From positions 1 through 64,000 of the forward strand of contig CAYYIT010000001.1 in the NCBI GenBank assembly GCA_964472035.1: DNA of 64,000 nt, written 5' to 3'. Numbering within the stretch: the first letter of the stretch is position 1; every line of letters begins with the position of its first letter. Shown here in pieces: positions 41,603 to 50,575 of the stretch. The position numbers and the translations under genes are program-made. Below the pieces are notes generated by a model, which was not told where the DNA came from, did no database searches, and worked only from the letters and a program-made list of their open reading frames with translations. This DNA comes from UBA3855 sp964472035 (lineage in GTDB: Bacteria > Bacillota > Clostridia > Oscillospirales > Ruminococcaceae).

Positions 41603-44600
41603 TTACTTGGTCTCATTTTTCTTGCCTCTGCTCATCAAAATTGCGAATAAGCCCAGCATCGTCAATGTAAGCGCAGCAATCACAATCACCTGATATCTCT
41701 TAGCATATCCAGTCTGCGGAAGATCAGGATCCTCTGCTGGCTCAGTGGGCGCAGGATCGGTGGGTTCAGTGGTTGTAGATTCGTTGCTTTCTGTTGTTGT
41801 CTCAGTTGAAGTTGTAGGGGCGGTGGTGGTTGTTGTAGTTTCAGAAGACTCGTCATCCGTTGGTACAGTTGTGGTTTCTATCACTTCTTCGCTTTCGATC
41901 ATAATAATATTCGGATTCTCTTCCGTGCCGCAATATGCGATGTTGACACCATCTGAAGCGGTGATATAGTACTCCAAACTGTTACCAACAACTTCATACG
42001 CTGAAATCACCAATCTATATGAAGAACCGCTTGTGTTACGCATTGGCAAACTGATCCATTCAGTATCCGAAGTATTTTTGTAGTTTAATGTCACATCCTC
42101 AACGATTACATTATCTGTTACGCTCGCAATAATTGTTAACGCTTCATTTGACTTGGCATTCGCAATGGGAGAATGCTGAATCAATGGTTGTTCACCATCA
42201 AGCGGTGTACACTTGACAACATTAGATGGCTGCGATTCATAAAGATCCGTATCTACAACAGTAAAGTAATAGTAATAAGCCATCCCCTGTTGAACATCAT
42301 GATCCACATATGATAATTCATCCATACTCAGAACAGAGGTGTTAAGTCTTGAGAAGTCCTGTTCTTCAATGCTAATATTGGAATTGTATGCAGTGGAACG
42401 GTACAGATTATAACCTGCCAATGTATCAAAATCATCCTGTAACCAAGAAAGATTGTTGACTCCCGGACCTCCTGCCCCCTGTAAGGTCATTGCCTGAGCA
42501 GAATTGCTCGTAACTGTAAACGGGAAGCGTCCTGCGTCCTCACCTGTCAGTAACCATTCGTCCTCTGCAGCTGCTGCATCCTTCACACGAACATACATTG
42601 TTTCCATTTCAATGTAAGGATTAATTGTCGTGGTGCCAATCCATTCTCTCGAACTTTCCCAGTTACCATGAACAAAATAATTGGTATAAGGCGCATTCGG
42701 ACCATATGTAACTTCTGGCTGAACATCGAATGACATATCACGATTGAACTTTACATGTATTTCTACAGTTTGGCCGCCCAAGGTACTTTCTATAATATTT
42801 CCATCTGTATCTGTGATGTAAACTTCAGTAACAAAGGGATAAATACTTTCAAGTTCTGGTGATTCTAAAGTAAGGTAAGGCGTCTGTGCATAAGGTTTAT
42901 CATAGGAACCATATCCGCCATACTTCATCATCAATTTCATCAAATCAATATCTTCTGTCCCCCAAAAATGTCCACACCAAGGAGCATTCTCGCCTTCTGA
43001 TGCGTATAAAGTACTGGCTATCTGTATTTCATCGAGTGAAGTGAAGTGATACAGGTCTTTCAAATATGCATTGTTAGAATATTCATACTGACTATAAAGA
43101 TCATAATACTCATTACATAACAGTGAGACACAATTTCGCATACCAGATCCGGTCATATGTTCACTGCTGCCATCTTCAGTAACATCGCCCAAAGCTGCGG
43201 TGAGTATAGAGATATCAGGATAATTCACACAATTATCGAACAGGCAGTTTTCAATATCATATGCCACAACGCGAGTTTCAAGAAATCCACACACCTTGGG
43301 CTGCAAATCTTTGAAAATAGTGTTCTCGATTCTTTGTGCATAAATTACTATTTCAGCAGTATGTTCACATTCTGATTCACACCCCTCCTGTCCACAGTTA
43401 GGTACACCTTCCAATAAGCAATGATCTATTCTTGTTACAAACAGTGCCGGATTCATAACATTTGTATAATTGAGCTCTGTATAACCCTTGGAAGGATCGA
43501 AACTTGGAAGAGTCGTAAGTGATGTATCTTCCTTCATTGTAAAATATGACCAGCAGCCCTCAATTCGGCAGCTGCTTGCTTCAAATCCTTTGGCTGGGAA
43601 AATCTCAACAGGATTCTCTTCCGTGCCTTGACAAATAAAGCTACCATCCACATCAAGGCATGCATTCGATTCCCCTGAATAAATATCTTCAGACTCCGCT
43701 GACCAGAACTGAATCTGTGTTCCCGCTTCTACTGTGACTGTTACACCCTCAGAAATAAGGGTTTTATCTTTGACAATCCAGTATCTATCAGATGTCCATG
43801 TCATATCTTCATTAATAATACCGCTGACAATCTGCTCATTCCGAACTTCAAGCGTATAGGTAGTTTGGAACGAATAAAGCTCTGTATCTGTATCATCCAT
43901 ACCATTTTTTGCTGTAATGGTAAATTTAAGAAGTATATCTGCATTATTCGGCGCATCTTCTTTTATACGGAACTGTAATGGATCAGATACATCTGTAGGA
44001 TTATCATCAGCAAACATCATTCCATTGGTTACAGCTTCATATATGCCAACATCTTCCAACTGAACGATATCTGTGATAAACTCAATATAGGGGCTTGTTT
44101 GTCCATCGGAAGATACTGCTTCAACCTTTACTGTCAGTTCGGAAGCTACTCCACTACTATTCCAGATAGAAAGTCCAAGATTAATCGTCTCGCCAGATTG
44201 TACAATTCCATCGCTGTTGTTTTCTGTCGAAACTGACTCGGAATCAAGTATATAAACATCCTCAACATTAAGTAGGGGCTTGGGTTTGTATTTCAAGCTA
44301 TCAAGAACATTCAAATGAGGATAAGAGTAGAATTCATTTGTCTTACTGGTAAATTCCATTCGCTCCTGTGTTCCGTTCACCAACTGCCCCATAATAAATC
44401 GCGAACTATATTTGCCTTTATTGGTATACTCGCTACGAATAATTGCTGCTGCTGCGGAAACAAGCGGTGCAGCCATAGATGTACCGCTCCACAGAGCATG
44501 GCGATTCTCCGGAAGTGTACTATAGATATTTACACCTGGGGCAGCCATTTCATATTCGCAATTTTGCCCAACCATATAGTCATAATTTGAAAAATACGCA

Positions 44601-45742
44601 AGACTGTTATTCTCGTCCGCTGCCATAACACCAATCACATAACTGTATCCTGCAGGATAAATATCAATACCACCAGGATATTCTGAAGTAGGCAGTTCGT
44701 CATTACCCGCTGATGCCACAAGAACACAAGTATCGAAGGCATCCTTCAATGCAGCCTCTACAACAGCTGACTTTCCCTCACCGCCAAAGGACATATTGAT
44801 AACATCTGCACCATTGTCGACTGCATATTTAACTGCTCTGGCAATATCGGAACTCGAAAAATCGCCATCCGCCTCACCCGCCTTGATACACATAACATCC
44901 GCACCATATGCAAGTCCCACTCCGCCGCCATTTCCAGGAGTCATTGCGATAATACCTGCAACATGCGTACCGTGTCCATGGTCGTCCATAGGATCACCAT
45001 CACCTTCAATCAGATCAATACCATGAACATCGTCTACATAGCCATTTTCATCATCATCAATACCATTACCAGCAATTTCTCCGCTGTTCACCCAGATATT
45101 ATCCGCAAGATCTGAATGGGTATAATCAACACCAGTATCTATCACCGCAACCACAACGCCATTTCCTGCAACAGATGCATTTGTTAAGCTATCCCAAACG
45201 CCTCTCGCATCCAAAACATCAAAATGAGCCGTTTCAGCATATTCTGCATCTGTTACAACATAGACATTTTCCTCTGCCGTATTTTCCCAGATAAAATCCG
45301 GCTCAGCAGAAACAATCTCCGCATTCTCCTCAAGTCGATTTGCAACATTCCATACATCTGATGAAGTGATAATCGCTTCGTAAAAGACCTCGTATACACT
45401 GCCGTTTTTATTTTGCTCTTTCTGTGTTTCATACACCATTGAAACCTGCGTCAATTCATTTGATTTGCAAAGAGTTGAGTTGTCATCAAGGTAAACAATG
45501 TCTTCATCATCAGTACGGAAATCAAGCACCGAAAAAATCAGTTTATTTTCTGCAATATTCGAATTCTCATGTACTGATTCTCCCTCCGTGATTTCATCAT
45601 TCACTATTGCATAAGGGATCTCTTCCGCTTTGCAGTAAGGACCATCACAAGCCACTACTGTACCGATCCCCCCAAGCAACACAGAGTTCGCAGCTGTAAT
45701 AGCTGACAGCAAACACGCAATTATCCTATTATGAGATCTCAT
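41603..45742 (-). CDS. Cell-wall-anchored subtilisin-like serine protease (S8) with LPXTG signal
   Basis: 1379 aa. Start ATG at 45742 gives a signal peptide (MRSHNRIIACLLSAITAANS); a longer frame upstream has no signal-like start. Residues ~55-155 are a propeptide. The S8 domain has VVAVIDTGVDYTHSDL (Asp), DDHGHGTHVAGIIA (His) and LWSGTSMAAPLVSAAAAI (Ser). A large beta-rich middle follows, including a fibronectin-like part, then a Thr/Pro/Glu wall-spanning linker and LPQTG, a membrane helix and RGKKNETK, the complete sortase signal. It would digest extracellular proteins at the surface. Cargo of the tRNA-Met element. Confidence 0.95.
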   Translation of the reverse strand: MRSHNRIIACLLSAITAANSVLLGGIGTVVACDGPYCKAEEIPYAIVNDEITEGESVHENSNIAENKLIFSVLDFRTDDEDIVYLDDNSTLCKSNELTQVSMVYETQKEQNKNGSVYEVFYEAIITSSDVWNVANRLEENAEIVSAEPDFIWENTAEENVYVVTDAEYAETAHFDVLDARGVWDSLTNASVAGNGVVVAVIDTGVDYTHSDLADNIWVNSGEIAGNGIDDDENGYVDDVHGIDLIEGDGDPMDDHGHGTHVAGIIAMTPGNGGGVGLAYGADVMCIKAGEADGDFSSSDIARAVKYAVDNGADVINMSFGGEGKSAVVEAALKDAFDTCVLVASAGNDELPTSEYPGGIDIYPAGYSYVIGVMAADENNSLAYFSNYDYMVGQNCEYEMAAPGVNIYSTLPENRHALWSGTSMAAPLVSAAAAIIRSEYTNKGKYSSRFIMGQLVNGTQERMEFTSKTNEFYSYPHLNVLDSLKYKPKPLLNVEDVYILDSESVSTENNSDGIVQSGETINLGLSIWNSSGVASELTVKVEAVSSDGQTSPYIEFITDIVQLEDVGIYEAVTNGMMFADDNPTDVSDPLQFRIKEDAPNNADILLKFTITAKNGMDDTDTELYSFQTTYTLEVRNEQIVSGIINEDMTWTSDRYWIVKDKTLISEGVTVTVEAGTQIQFWSAESEDIYSGESNACLDVDGSFICQGTEENPVEIFPAKGFEASSCRIEGCWSYFTMKEDTSLTTLPSFDPSKGYTELNYTNVMNPALFVTRIDHCLLEGVPNCGQEGCESECEHTAEIVIYAQRIENTIFKDLQPKVCGFLETRVVAYDIENCLFDNCVNYPDISILTAALGDVTEDGSSEHMTGSGMRNCVSLLCNEYYDLYSQYEYSNNAYLKDLYHFTSLDEIQIASTLYASEGENAPWCGHFWGTEDIDLMKLMMKYGGYGSYDKPYAQTPYLTLESPELESIYPFVTEVYITDTDGNIIESTLGGQTVEIHVKFNRDMSFDVQPEVTYGPNAPYTNYFVHGNWESSREWIGTTTINPYIEMETMYVRVKDAAAAEDEWLLTGEDAGRFPFTVTSNSAQAMTLQGAGGPGVNNLSWLQDDFDTLAGYNLYRSTAYNSNISIEEQDFSRLNTSVLSMDELSYVDHDVQQGMAYYYYFTVVDTDLYESQPSNVVKCTPLDGEQPLIQHSPIANAKSNEALTIIASVTDNVIVEDVTLNYKNTSDTEWISLPMRNTSGSSYRLVISAYEVVGNSLEYYITASDGVNIAYCGTEENPNIIMIESEEVIETTTVPTDDESSETTTTTTAPTTSTETTTESNESTTTEPTDPAPTEPAEDPDLPQTGYAKRYQVIVIAALTLTMLGLFAILMSRGKKNETK

Positions 45743-45808
45743 ACCCTCTTCAATCCTTTCGTAAACTTCTATCGATTCAAATGAACACCCAGTGTGCCTT
45801 TTAGCATA

Positions 45809-45837
45809 ATTATACAACATTCTTGTCGATTTGTCAA
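45809..45837 (-). promoter_or_regulatory. Promoter of the subtilase gene
   Basis: On the minus strand TTGACA (45837-45832), 17-base spacer, TATAAT (45814-45809). About 70 bases upstream of the start codon. Confidence 0.8.
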
Positions 45838-45951
45838 TGTATTTCTGCAACTCTGCACATCCAGTCAGGACTGCAGAGAAAAAAAGAAGAGCCGGTGCAG
45901 GCACCCGCTCTCAAAAAAACCCAAATGGATTTTTTGGTCTACATTTCTATT

Positions 45952-46920
45952 CTATCCGATTTCTGAATAAAAGTCAACTACTTTCACAAAAAATTTATAA
46001 TTTGATGTCAAGATTTCATTATTTGCAAAGTATTCCTTTCGTTTTATACACCTTTCATGAACGAACTTCTCTAATTCAGATAGGCCATATTTTTTTGTCG
46101 CTTCACTTACAACTTTACTATATACCTCAAGCAGTGCTACAAAATCATGCACTGTTGGATTTTCCATTTTTGATTCATATGTTTTCTTTGGCATACTCGG
46201 AATCTTGGATACAATATTCATGAGCTTTCGGTTAGGCGTGATTTCCTTACTATACGGTTTTGTCATTTTATGCAGCAAACAATTATTGTGTGCTGCTGCG
46301 TTACGAAGCCATTTAATCGGATAAAGGAAATTTTCTATTTCGTATTCATTATCGTACCGGGAATAGTAATATCTATATAATTCAATGAAATCGCCAAAAG
46401 ATAGCACCTCTATGATACTCCAAATCGAAAAATTTTCTTTATGCTTTTTTACCAAATCTGCGCAGTAAGAATTTTTGCTCTTCTGTCGGATTTCATCCAA
46501 TACAGATCCATTGGTATTTTTTAAAAATTGGTCTACGATACTGTATCCATCTTCGTCCATATTTTCTGAGATGTCTCGCATAAGTTGAACCTTCAAGAAA
46601 TGCTCCACATCAAGAACCATTTTTATCACGATCTTACGGAACAGTGCGTCTAAAGTAGAAAGTTCCTGCAGATAGGCAAACTCCAAATTTATATACTTTC
46701 CATACTTTTCCGGATTATTGGGCGATGTATATTTCTGGTAGTTTTTAGCAAAAGCCTTGAGTTTGAAATAGTAATTGTTTTCTTGTAAAAACTTCAAAGC
46801 CTCTTCTTCAGTAACAATATTAAATTGTATTCCCTTTTGCGATTTCATAAATTCAATTTGCTGCTGCAACGAAAGTTTTGGTTTGATGAAAAGCACTCCC
46901 TTCCTATATGATCTACTCAT
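45952..46920 (-). CDS. Abi_2-family abortive-infection protein
   Basis: 322 aa on the minus strand. KPKLSLQQQIEFMKSQKGI and ALKFLQENNYYFKLKAFAKN are the Abi_2 (AbiD/AbiF) N-terminal signature; WLRNAAAHNNCLLHKM contains the HEPN-like R(x)4H motif used by this family for RNA cleavage. Such proteins stop phage spread by killing or arresting infected cells. AGGTG lies 7 bases before the start. It stands alone between the subtilase and the integrase, a typical defence-cargo position. Confidence 0.93.
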   Translation of the reverse strand: MSRSYRKGVLFIKPKLSLQQQIEFMKSQKGIQFNIVTEEEALKFLQENNYYFKLKAFAKNYQKYTSPNNPEKYGKYINLEFAYLQELSTLDALFRKIVIKMVLDVEHFLKVQLMRDISENMDEDGYSIVDQFLKNTNGSVLDEIRQKSKNSYCADLVKKHKENFSIWSIIEVLSFGDFIELYRYYYSRYDNEYEIENFLYPIKWLRNAAAHNNCLLHKMTKPYSKEITPNRKLMNIVSKIPSMPKKTYESKMENPTVHDFVALLEVYSKVVSEATKKYGLSELEKFVHERCIKRKEYFANNEILTSNYKFFVKVVDFYSEIG

Positions 46921-46965
46921 ATTTTACACCTTTTTCCGTATTTCGTCAATATATTTCTAAAAAAA

Positions 46966-47003
46966 GAAATAACCCGAATCTCCTCATGGAAATTCGGGTA
47001 TCT
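46966..47003 (-). terminator. Terminator of the integrase gene
   Basis: ACCCGAAT (46972-46979) pairs with ATTCGGGT (46992-46999); on the minus strand a TTTCTTTTTTT tract follows. Confidence 0.75.
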
Positions 47004-47005
47004 TT

Positions 47006-48148
47006 TTACGCTGTCGATTTATCAAACAAAGCTGCATCAATCTTCTCTGCAGCCTCTTTCTCCACCTTCTGCAGTACATGACTGTAAATATCCATCGTGA
47101 TCTGGTAGTTGGCATGTCCCAGACGTTCCTGTGCAACCTTCGGAGAAATGTCCGAAGCCAGCATGATCGTTGCGTTGATGTGACGCAGATCATGGAATCG
47201 GATATGCTTGAGTCCGTTTGATTTCAGAAAGCGGCGAAACTTCAAAGAAAACGAATCACTCTTGTATGGTGTCCCATCTTTCTGACAGATGATATAATCA
47301 CTTTCTTTCGCTCTCCTATCTTCCTTTGTCTGCTTCAACAGTTCCAGCAATGTCTGTGGAATCTGGATACTTCTTTTGCCGCTTCTTGTTTTTGGAGTTT
47401 TGGTAATGCGTTCATTCACAACAGTTACAAGATTCTCCTCCACTGACAAAATCCCATTCTCCATGTCCACGTGCTGCCATCGGAGTGCAAGCAATTCTCC
47501 TCTGCGCAAACCCAAGCATATCTCTACCATCAGCGGCAGATACATATCTGTATCTCTGGAACAATTCAGCATTTTCTCCACTTCTTCCATACTATAGACT
47601 TCTGCCTCGTATCGCTGCAGCTTTGGCAGTGTCAAATTCTCACATGGATTCTTTGGAATGATTTCCAGCATAACCGCTTTCTTCATAGCGGCAGACAGAT
47701 TCAGTACAATATTCTTGATCGTTTTGGGTGACAACGGTTTTCCTGTTAACGGAGATTCCTGCTGTAAGGAAAAGATCCATTTTTGAATATCAATGTTTCT
47801 AAGCTGCTGTACATATAGATCTCCAAACTGCGGAATAATGTACTTTTCTGTCTGGTCAATATAGTGCTGTACCGTTGTCGGTGACAGCTGATTTTTCACA
47901 TAGAGATCAAGCCACTGGTGCATGAAGTCATGCACTGTCATCTTGCTCCCCTTCACAAATGTCTGGTTCTCCAGCTCTGTCATGAAATCACGCATGGCTT
48001 TCTCTGCCTGCTTTTTGTTGCCCTTGACGGTACGGTAATAACGCTTACGCTTACCTGTAGAAGCTTCTGTTTCCTCCTCCACGACAATCTGATACGTCGT
48101 GATTCCTGACTTTGTACTGCGCTTTCTGACATGACCTGTATACGGCAT
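47006..48148 (-). CDS. int: Tyrosine-type integrase
   Basis: 380 aa, ATG at 48148 after AAAGGAG. N-terminal AP2-like arm-binding region (VRKRSTKSGITTYQIVVEEE), a SAM-like core-binding domain (~60-160), and the catalytic domain with Arg in CLGLRRGELLALRWQHVD, HDLRHINATIMLA, GHANYQITMDIYSHV (catalytic Tyr). Similar to Tn916/ICE and phage integrases of Firmicutes. It is the likely recombinase for the tRNA-Met element, though it lies about 5.6 kb inside the left end, suggesting the subtilase and abi genes came later. Confidence 0.95.
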   Translation of the reverse strand: MPYTGHVRKRSTKSGITTYQIVVEEETEASTGKRKRYYRTVKGNKKQAEKAMRDFMTELENQTFVKGSKMTVHDFMHQWLDLYVKNQLSPTTVQHYIDQTEKYIIPQFGDLYVQQLRNIDIQKWIFSLQQESPLTGKPLSPKTIKNIVLNLSAAMKKAVMLEIIPKNPCENLTLPKLQRYEAEVYSMEEVEKMLNCSRDTDMYLPLMVEICLGLRRGELLALRWQHVDMENGILSVEENLVTVVNERITKTPKTRSGKRSIQIPQTLLELLKQTKEDRRAKESDYIICQKDGTPYKSDSFSLKFRRFLKSNGLKHIRFHDLRHINATIMLASDISPKVAQERLGHANYQITMDIYSHVLQKVEKEAAEKIDAALFDKSTA

Positions 48149-48246
48149 AAACACAGCTCCTTTCCAAATTTTATAACTTACTGTTCGTCATGCCTTTTAT
48201 TTTTTTAGAAAATGATTTCGAGAAACTGCATCACCTTTATCACAGC

Positions 48247-48555
48247 TCAGTACTCCTCTGCAAGCAGCATGGTAGCAACGTGACGATCCTCTGCTTCAAA
48301 ATATTCATCTATGACATACATCTTGGCATGAACAGCAGAAAACGGTACATCAAGTATATAGATTTCCTTGTATTCCGGTCTTTCCTGTGAATGTTCGATC
48401 ACCTGCTGACCTTTCTCGTTGGATGACAGACAGAATATTTGCAGGTAGTCTTTTTCAACTGTGATGTTAGTGATACACTCCCACAAGAACATTTGTAAAA
48501 CAAACGGAACAGTCCGATCTACGCCTGCAGTCAAGTATTTCTCTCCTGTAAACAT
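48247..48555 (-). CDS. DUF960 protein, 102 aa
   Basis: MFTGEKYLTAGVDRTVPFVL followed by MFLWECITN and DYLQIFCLSSN is the DUF960 pattern. Function unknown; family members are common on Firmicute phages and plasmids. Last gene of the minus-strand group that follows the amidotransferase operon; its start is 3 bases from the preceding stop. Confidence 0.85.
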   Translation of the reverse strand: MFTGEKYLTAGVDRTVPFVLQMFLWECITNITVEKDYLQIFCLSSNEKGQQVIEHSQERPEYKEIYILDVPFSAVHAKMYVIDEYFEAEDRHVATMLLAEEY

Positions 48556-48557
48556 AA

Positions 48558-48857
48558 TTACCCTCCCCTTTCTATTTTTTCAACGGCAAGAAACACATCC
48601 TCCCCAAACCCATCTGACAGAACCCTCACCCCATGGAGATAGGTTTCATTATCCAGAAGCAGAACCTCCGTAAATTCCATCTCCTCCATCTGGAACAGCG
48701 GACTTTCTTCTGCATCCAGTAGCACAAAACAGCCGATACTTTCCAGATTCTGCACCGCATAGTCATCCATCAGTTCCAGTGCTTTCTGCTCGATATGATC
48801 GCGCAGCGCAGGAAAGGGAAGGTACTGTATCTCATCCATCGTTTTCATCTTCAGCAT
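48558..48857 (-). CDS. Hypothetical acidic protein, 99 aa
   Basis: ATG at 48857 with GAGGG upstream, overlapping the DUF1643 gene by 26 bases. Segments HIEQKALELMDDYAVQNLE and GCFVLLDAEESPLFQM and FTEVLLLDNETYLHGVRVLS show an acidic alpha/beta protein; no family recognised. Co-transcribed with DUF1643 and DUF960. Confidence 0.75.
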   Translation of the reverse strand: MLKMKTMDEIQYLPFPALRDHIEQKALELMDDYAVQNLESIGCFVLLDAEESPLFQMEEMEFTEVLLLDNETYLHGVRVLSDGFGEDVFLAVEKIERGG

Positions 48858-49374
48858 AGAATCCCTCCATTCTGTATTGTTTCAGTTTCCAATTCGTCCG
48901 GATGATCGGCGTCAGCGGATGGTACCGCTTGTCACCGATCTGACAGAGCTTGTCCGCATAGGGTTTCAGTTTCTTAAGTAAGTCTGCCTGCCTGTCCCTG
49001 ATCCGCTGGCTGTGATTCCCGATACTGCCCCATGCGATAATAATCACATCCGACTTCTCTGCGTATTCCTCGATGAGCTTATCATTTTCCGCACTGAGCA
49101 GATCCTCATCCGAATTGAACCGCAGGCTCAGCCTGTCCATGATCCTGCTGTAGAGATTCACGATATTTGCGCAGCCATATCCAAGACGATGCAGATTGTT
49201 CATCACAAGCATGGTGGTATGATCCACGATCAGATCATCCGCAGTATTCGGATGGATCATGATGATCATCGCAGCAGGCTTGTCCTTGTCCCATTCTTTC
49301 CAAAGAAGCAATCGGTGTTCGCCGTCATCAGAAAACAGGGCCTTGCTCTTCATGATCGTTGTTTCAGTTTTCAT
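48832..49374 (-). CDS. DUF1643 protein, 180 aa
   Basis: HRLLLWKEWDKDKPAAMIIM, then HPNTADDLIVDHTTMLVMNN and NIVNLYSRIMDRLS, and VIIIAWGSIGNHSQRIRDR are the DUF1643 signature. The family is widespread in phages and mobile elements and is occasionally linked to nucleotide or DNA processing, without proven activity. ATG at 49374 with GAGAGG upstream; begins a new unit after the 49385 terminator. Confidence 0.9.
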   Translation of the reverse strand: MKTETTIMKSKALFSDDGEHRLLLWKEWDKDKPAAMIIMIHPNTADDLIVDHTTMLVMNNLHRLGYGCANIVNLYSRIMDRLSLRFNSDEDLLSAENDKLIEEYAEKSDVIIIAWGSIGNHSQRIRDRQADLLKKLKPYADKLCQIGDKRYHPLTPIIRTNWKLKQYRMEGFYAEDENDG

Positions 49375-49384
49375 AGTTCACCTC

Positions 49385-49420
49385 TCAAAAAATGCAGGGC
49401 GGAGCAATACACTCCGCCCA
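49385..49420 (-). terminator. Terminator of the amidoligase/GATase operon
   Basis: GGGCGGAG and CTCCGCCC stem (49398-49420); on the minus strand followed by TGCATTTTTT. Confidence 0.8.
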
Positions 49421-49426
49421 TTGTCG

Positions 49427-49507
49427 TTATTTGCGATTTCTGAAAATGCCGATGATGTCGATGATCACGCTGACGGCTCTGACAAAGACTTTTACACTAT
49501 TCTTCAT
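49427..49507 (-). CDS. Microprotein, 26 aa
   Basis: Minus strand, ATG at 49507 overlapping the stop of the 33-aa gene (ATGA) with GAGGCG upstream. Product: MKNSVKVFVRAVSVIIDII then GIFRNRK, hydrophobic with a basic tail. Too short for family assignment. Coupling to the upstream microprotein and position just before the operon terminator support real translation. Confidence 0.6.
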   Translation of the reverse strand: MKNSVKVFVRAVSVIIDIIGIFRNRK

Positions 49508-49605
49508 TCTTCTATCGCCTCCCTGATCTTTTCTGCTGCAATGACTACAGCAGCTACGCCCTCCAGAATCAGCGTAAACGCCATTCCAGCAAAGAATTCT
49601 TTCAT
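49504..49605 (-). CDS. Microprotein, 33 aa, single hydrophobic helix
   Basis: Minus strand, ATG at 49605 with a full AAGGAGG site 8 bases upstream. Product begins MKEFFAGMAFTLILEGVAAV and ends in a charged tail AEKIREAIEE with C-terminal Glu-Glu. It follows the glutamine amidotransferase stop by 18 bases. The N-terminal hydrophobic stretch could be a membrane segment. Being next to an amidoligase and a GATase, it is a candidate substrate peptide or membrane partner (inference). Confidence 0.7.
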   Translation of the reverse strand: MKEFFAGMAFTLILEGVAAVVIAAEKIREAIEE

Positions 49606-49623
49606 ATGTTTACCTCCTTATTT

Positions 49624-50574
49624 TTAACGCTGATACAGCGTTTTTACCTCATTCATGGTATCCTCGAACAAGTCTTCATCCAGCAGCATTTCCTCAATTT
49701 CATCCGCTGTGTAGCCGATCGAACGAAGATACTCCACCTCCTCACGCTCCATGCCATAATAACCGCAGATCATCATCAGATCCTCCAGATCATCAGTCAT
49801 CTCAGAATCCAAACGGTTCATCCAGTCCTCCCAGAAGGAATCATACCGCAAATGCTCCAGCATCGTAAAACGGCCGATGGAAAGTGTTCCGTCCGGTCGG
49901 ATCTCGATGATCTCACCCGATTTCACTGGAATCTCCTCAAACGGCATCGAAAACCTTGCAGCCGCCAGCGCCGTGCGCAGGATCTCCTCCGTCGATGCAT
50001 AGAGATACAGACCCAGGGCAGGGAAGTGCCAGATTGTCAGCGGATTGCTTCCCTTTATCAGAAACAGCGTGTTGTCATCCCGCAGGATCGTGAACACGAA
50101 TGAACCCTCCACCATTTCCGCCATGTTCCGGATGCTTTCCATGTTGAGCGATTCTTCCAGTTCCAGAAACTGCACCGCCGCATAGGAATCCGTTTCGATC
50201 TGCGTCTGCGGAAGATGATATGATTTTCGCAGCTCCTCGTCATTGTACAGAATTCCATTATGCGCAAGGGCAAAGCCATGCTGTGCGGTCTTTCCCTCAA
50301 ACGGATGGTTGTTGTAATTTTTCTTCTCACTGCCCTGCGTGGTCAGGCGGTTATGTCCGATGACTGCTGCTGTTTCCTTCGGAAAGTACAGCCGCATTTT
50401 GTGGGCAGGCTTCGGCTGCTTGAATATCACCACTTTCTCATTTCTGATGTAGCTGATGCCGGTCGCATCCGTACCTCTGCATTCTGCTGCAACGGACAGT
50501 TCACGGATGAGTGTTTTCATCAACTTTCTGCTGATTTTTTTGCCATAATCCAGAAATCCATAGATCGCACACAT
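49624..50574 (-). CDS. Class II glutamine amidotransferase (Ntn-type) paired with amidoligase
   Basis: 316 aa. The chosen start, ATG at 50574 (GAGGAGG 9 bases upstream), places Cys at residue 2 (MCAIYGFLDYG), the N-terminal nucleophile of GATase II enzymes; a longer frame from 50592 would hide it. Further motifs: RGTDATGISYI, IGHNRLTTQG, NNHPFEG, LAHNGILYN and ETDSYAAVQFL. The enzyme would hydrolyse glutamine and release ammonia for the partner enzyme. The C-terminal ~90 residues are acidic and unique. The amidoligase gene lies one base upstream in the same operon. Confidence 0.93.
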   Translation of the reverse strand: MCAIYGFLDYGKKISRKLMKTLIRELSVAAECRGTDATGISYIRNEKVVIFKQPKPAHKMRLYFPKETAAVIGHNRLTTQGSEKKNYNNHPFEGKTAQHGFALAHNGILYNDEELRKSYHLPQTQIETDSYAAVQFLELEESLNMESIRNMAEMVEGSFVFTILRDDNTLFLIKGSNPLTIWHFPALGLYLYASTEEILRTALAAARFSMPFEEIPVKSGEIIEIRPDGTLSIGRFTMLEHLRYDSFWEDWMNRLDSEMTDDLEDLMMICGYYGMEREEVEYLRSIGYTADEIEEMLLDEDLFEDTMNEVKTLYQR

Positions 50575-50575
50575 C

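Noticed and set aside
46921..46949. Promoter TTGACG-N17-TAAAAT directly before the Abi gene
   Set aside because: The -10 touches the start codon, so transcription would begin inside the gene, while a ribosome site (AGGTG) overlaps the same bases. Probably a chance match unless a later start is used.
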